Part shown: positions 4,284 through 6,973 of the stretch, one piece after another
Numbering within the stretch: position 1 is the first letter of the stretch
Layout: the number at the start of each line of letters is the position of its first letter
DNA from: Acidobacteriaceae bacterium
GTDB lineage: Bacteria; Acidobacteriota; Terriglobia; Terriglobales; Acidobacteriaceae
DNA length: 6,973 bases
Reading direction: 5' to 3'
Assembly: GCA_030040175.1 (NCBI GenBank)
Contig: JASHUF010000542.1
Span: 1 to 6,973, forward strand
Translations under genes and position numbers: made by a program
Notes under the pieces: model-generated
Database searches by the model: none
What the model was told of the DNA's origin: nothing
What the model saw: only the letters and a program-made list of their open reading frames with translations

Positions 4284-6116
4284 TCAGCCAGGTCGGACAG
4301 CGACCGCCTTCCCTTCAAAGTATGCCTCGATTTCTTCGAGCGTCTTGCCCCTGGTCTCCGGCAAAAACAGCGTGGCCACGAGGAAGTACACCAGGGTGAA
4401 GGCAGCAAAGAGGAAGAACATGGACGAATAGCCATGCCGCGCGACGAAGGGAAGAAAAATGGCGGCCAGCGTGGTGGAAACAAGCTGGTTGATGAGCAGC
4501 GCAATGCTCATGCCGTTGGAGCGGATGCGCGTGGGCATGAGCTCAGAGAGCGCCAGCCACACCACCACGCCGGGGCCCATGGCATAGAGCGCCATGAAGG
4601 CGTAAAGGCCCAGCGCCACCAGCCATCCATGCCCCGGTTGCGGCACCTCGCCCACCAGCGCCTTTTGAATTTTGAGCGGCGCGCGCCGGGCAGCGTTCCA
4701 GTCCGCAAAAGGATTCTTAAACAGCGCCTCGATGCGATTGGCGGGCAGGCAGTTTGCGCGCGTGATTTCGATCGGCGTTGCGGCGGCTTCGTCGGAGCGG
4801 GCGAAATCGGTCGTTGCCGTGAAGTCGCCATAGGAGTAAATGACGGCGAGCGAGGCGCGCCGGCTGTCGATCCCGTTCCCGGCCAGTTTCCCGGTGCCGC
4901 CCTGCGCGGCGAGCAGTTTTTCCGCCGTGGCCGGGTCGAAACGCAGCGTCAACTGCTCGTCGGCGCCCACCAGCGCCTGCACGGCCGGGCGGCAATCGAC
5001 GGAGCGAGCCTCTGTGGTCTTGAAGAGAATGCCCACGAACGACTCCGCGACGATGATGCCGGCGGTTCCCAGAACGATGAGGAAGCGGCGTCCTTTGCGA
5101 TCCACCAGCGCCATGCCCACGCTGGTCATGAGGAAGTTTACGCAGGTGAAGATCACGTAGCCCCAGTGCGCCGAGAGATCGCTGAGACCGCTCTCGATGA
5201 GGATGCCGGTGTTGTATCCAATGATGGAGTTGATGCCGGTGGCCGTGTTGCAGGCGAGGATGGCGCAGGCGAGCAGAAACGGGATGGCGTATTTGCGGCG
5301 CAATAGCGATTCCCGGATCTGCGCGCCGGCCGCGCTCGCAGCATTCCGCGCCGAGGCTTCCATCTCCTTAATCTCGAGCGCGGCCTGTGCCGGACTGCGC
5401 GAGCGCAGCAGCGCCGCGTGCGCGCGCTGCCTTTGCCCGCGGCGGAAAAGCCAGCGCGGCGACTCGGTGACCATCAGGCTGCCGATCACAAACACCACTC
5501 CGGGCGGCAGAGAAACCCAGAAGATGCCCCGCCACGCATGTTCTTTGAAGCGGAAAAGCGCCGCGGGATCGGCCATCTTCGCCACCGCATCCACGCGGTA
5601 GCTGAAGTACATGCCCACCAGCGCCGCGGCCACGATGCCCAGAGTAAGCATCCACTGAAAAATCGCCGTCCCTCTTCCGCGATGCGAGGCCGCCAGGCAC
5701 TCGGCCAGGTAAAGCGGCACCACCACCCCGACCAGTCCCGCGCTTACGCCTTGCAGCAGGCGGCCCAGGAGCAGCGATCCGAATCCATGCGCGAGCGCAA
5801 TGACCGGAATGCTCAGCGCGAAGAAGAGGCCGCTGAGACTCATCAGGGTCCTGCGGCCAAGCCAATCGGCCAGCAGGCCCGCGAAGAGCGTGGAAACGAC
5901 GCTGCCCAGCAGCACCGCGGCCACCACATCGGAGAGTTGCGCGGGCGTGAAGCCTGAAGTGGCTTCGAGATACGGATACGCGCCGCCGATGATGCCCACG
6001 TCGATGCCGTAGAGCAAACCGCCCAAGCCCGACACCAGCAGCAGGAAGGCGTTATAACGGCGCGTCGAGGCTGAAGCATCGGTCATCGTCCGAGGTGCGG
6101 GGCCGTTGGCTCTCAT
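4284..6116 (-). CDS. MFS sugar-porter family transporter with large periplasmic insert
   Basis: This 610-residue inner-membrane transporter is a member of the sugar porter group of the major facilitator superfamily. Landmarks in order are GGLLYGIDVGIIGGAYPYL in TM1 (32-50), DWLGRR between TM2 and TM3 (84-89), GRLLQGVSAGLVGVVVPLYLAE (118-139), TESPRWLF after TM6 (217-224), GINSIIGYNTG in TM7 (294-304), DRKGRR between TM8 and TM9 (339-344), SELMPTRIRSNG after TM10 (524-535), and LPETRGKTLEEIE at the C terminus (585-597). Usual family length is about 450-500. The excess is a roughly 130-residue hydrophilic stretch between TM9 and TM10 (about 367-497) and about 20 extra residues between TM5 and TM6, both predicted periplasmic. 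The start at 6116 has GAGGAG (6134-6129) 12 nt upstream, rather far; the ATG at 6086 (residue 11) is an alternative with a poorer site. Substrate is not determined by sequence; context favours GlcNAc or a related sugar. Confidence 0.92.
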   Translation of the reverse strand: MRANGPAPRTMTDASASTRRYNAFLLLVSGLGGLLYGIDVGIIGGAYPYLEATSGFTPAQLSDVVAAVLLGSVVSTLFAGLLADWLGRRTLMSLSGLFFALSIPVIALAHGFGSLLLGRLLQGVSAGLVGVVVPLYLAECLAASHRGRGTAIFQWMLTLGIVAAALVGMYFSYRVDAVAKMADPAALFRFKEHAWRGIFWVSLPPGVVFVIGSLMVTESPRWLFRRGQRQRAHAALLRSRSPAQAALEIKEMEASARNAASAAGAQIRESLLRRKYAIPFLLACAILACNTATGINSIIGYNTGILIESGLSDLSAHWGYVIFTCVNFLMTSVGMALVDRKGRRFLIVLGTAGIIVAESFVGILFKTTEARSVDCRPAVQALVGADEQLTLRFDPATAEKLLAAQGGTGKLAGNGIDSRRASLAVIYSYGDFTATTDFARSDEAAATPIEITRANCLPANRIEALFKNPFADWNAARRAPLKIQKALVGEVPQPGHGWLVALGLYAFMALYAMGPGVVVWLALSELMPTRIRSNGMSIALLINQLVSTTLAAIFLPFVARHGYSSMFFLFAAFTLVYFLVATLFLPETRGKTLEEIEAYFEGKAVAVRPG

Positions 6117-6195
6117 GGGGACGAAAGTCTCCTCGGCGAGGTACTTGGGGCGTTTTTCCGCATCTCGCCTGAGAACTGCGGAACGGTGAATTCCT

Positions 6196-6240
6196 AGTCT
6201 ACAATGATCGTATTGAATTCAAACGCTCAATTTTTTGAGC
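6196..6240. promoter_or_regulatory. Divergent promoter/operator region between transporter and GH20-like genes
   Basis: A plus-strand -10 TACAAT (6200-6205; 5 of 6) overlaps a minus-strand -10 TAGACT (6201-6196), so the two divergent genes may share a back-to-back promoter. For the minus strand, TTTGAA (6223-6218) lies 16 nt upstream of TAGACT. Around them are dyads: CAAT-GATCGT-ATTG (6202-6215), TTGAATTCAA (6213-6222, perfect) and GCTCAA-TTTT-TTGAGC (6225-6240, perfect 6-bp arms) just before the hexosaminidase ribosome site. Such clustering is typical of co-regulated catabolic genes, but no regulator family can be named. The rest of the gap (6117-6195) shows only a CCTCG-G-CGAGG dyad at 6131-6141 that covers the transporter ribosome site. 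Confidence 0.5.
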
Positions 6241-6255
6241 TGAGGGTCCATTGAG

Positions 6256-6973
6256 ATGCTGCGCCGCCGCCGTTTCGCCGCTTCCCTTGCCGTCCTCTTC
6301 GCCGGCCCTTTTGCGTTAGTTGCCCCTTCATCGCCGGCCCAAACCGCGCGGGCTGCGGTTCCGTTGCTCCCGGCCCCGCGAGAAGCGCATCTCGGGGCCC
6401 CGGTCGAACTGCCGGCGCGCATCGTGGTTTCGGCGCCCGGCCGGAACGCGGAAGACGAGTTTACCGCGAGCGATCTCGAGGATGCCATCAAGCAGCTGCC
6501 GCTCTCTGCAGCGCAGGTCAGCCAACTGCCCTACCGCGTCGTTCTCTTACGCACGGATTCAGTTGAAGCCAAGGCGCTGCTCGCGCGCCAGCATCTTGCC
6601 TTTGATCCGGTCATGGAATCGGAAGGCTACATTCTGGTTCTCGACGCGCACGGAGCAACAATTGTCGGCGCTACGGGCTCAGGCGTTTTTTATGGCGTGC
6701 AGACCTTCAAGCAGTTGCTTCCTTTGCCCGGCGCACCGCGCGTCATTCCCACGGGAACCCTTCGCGACTGGCCGGCGATGGCTTATCGCGGCATCGACGA
6801 CGATCTCTCCCGCGGCCCGTTTCCCACGCTCGATTTCGAGAAGCACCAGATTCGTGTTTTTGCCGCGTTTAAGATCAACATCTATTCGCCGTATTTCGAG
6901 CACACGCTGCTCTATCCCGGCCATCCGCTCCCGGCGCCGCCCGGCAGCGCGCTCACGCCGGCCGAGGTCGCGG
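6256..6973 (+). CDS. Secreted GH20-like beta-N-acetylhexosaminidase, N-terminal part (3' end outside window)
   Basis: The frame is open from ATG 6256 to the window end, giving 239 residues. An in-frame TGA at 6241-6243 and no other start between make this ATG secure, with GAGGG (6242-6246) 9 nt upstream. Residues 1-29 form a signal peptide: MLRRRRF, a hydrophobic core, then a likely cut near SSPAQ; the RRRRF run could allow Tat export. Residues about 35-165 match the N-terminal accessory domain of GH20 enzymes (VPLLPAPRE opening, EGYILVLDAHGATIVGATGSGVFYGVQTFKQLLP-type ending at 123-156). The (beta/alpha)8 barrel begins with RDWPAMAYRGIDDDLSRGPF (170-189) and AAFKINIYSPYFEH (203-216), comparable to the RGLMLDVSRH...KMNVLHLH segment of GH20. 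The Asp-Glu catalytic pair would be beyond the window, so activity is not proven. It would release terminal GlcNAc/GalNAc outside the cytoplasm and is divergent from the transporter. A related barrel family remains possible. Confidence 0.8.
   Translation, partial: MLRRRRFAASLAVLFAGPFALVAPSSPAQTARAAVPLLPAPREAHLGAPVELPARIVVSAPGRNAEDEFTASDLEDAIKQLPLSAAQVSQLPYRVVLLRTDSVEAKALLARQHLAFDPVMESEGYILVLDAHGATIVGATGSGVFYGVQTFKQLLPLPGAPRVIPTGTLRDWPAMAYRGIDDDLSRGPFPTLDFEKHQIRVFAAFKINIYSPYFEHTLLYPGHPLPAPPGSALTPAEVA

Noticed and set aside
4434..5306. A 290-residue plus-strand ORF.
   Set aside because: It lies wholly inside the transporter gene on the other strand and is a run of His, Arg, Gly and Glu without domain character, as expected of an antisense shadow in GC-rich DNA.

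Overview
This is a GC-rich (roughly 60% or more by eye) bacterial chromosomal window. The gene set and protein styles suggest Acidobacteriota, probably Acidobacteriaceae/Terriglobia: an ECF sigma factor paired with a zinc-finger anti-sigma carrying an extra domain, a sugar porter with long periplasmic inserts, a GH20-like enzyme, and a small lipoprotein rich in Tyr, Trp and His. That assignment is inference from protein style, not a search result.

Layout. 1-536 (+): the C-terminal part of a TauE/SafE membrane permease, followed by a GC hairpin. 605-722: a 118-bp nested palindrome of miniature-element type. It abuts, and appears to supply part of, the stop codon of a convergent 70-residue lipoprotein gene (720-932, -). 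985-1027: a 9-bp inverted repeat. 1063-1302: a 108-bp tandem repeat (2.2 copies) in which every unit begins (on the + strand) with the last 24 nt of the adjacent tRNA gene. 1279-1363 (-): tRNA-Leu(UAG), with a candidate promoter at 1396-1424. 1524-2979 (+): a two-gene operon of an ECF sigma factor and a one-TM anti-sigma whose C-terminal domain resembles an HNH-type nuclease with the key His replaced by Phe. 3064-3111: an AT-rich operator-like island. 3154-4269 (+): a GlmS-like isomerase/deaminase (double SIS) lacking the glutaminase domain. 4284-6116 (-): a sugar-porter MFS transporter with periplasmic inserts. 6196-6240: a compact divergent promoter/operator region. 6256-6973 (+): the N-terminal part of a secreted GH20-like beta-N-acetylhexosaminidase, running off the window.

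How the genes may work together. The right half reads as an amino-sugar utilisation locus. An exported hexosaminidase would release GlcNAc-type sugars, the divergently transcribed transporter would import them, and the SIS enzyme would convert the phosphorylated amino sugar to fructose-6-phosphate or isomerise it. The sigma/anti-sigma pair is a self-contained envelope-signalling unit and I see nothing that ties it to the sugar genes. The most unusual structures are the tRNA-derived 108-bp tandem repeats, the anti-sigma/degenerate-HNH fusion, and the palindromic element at the end of the lipoprotein gene.
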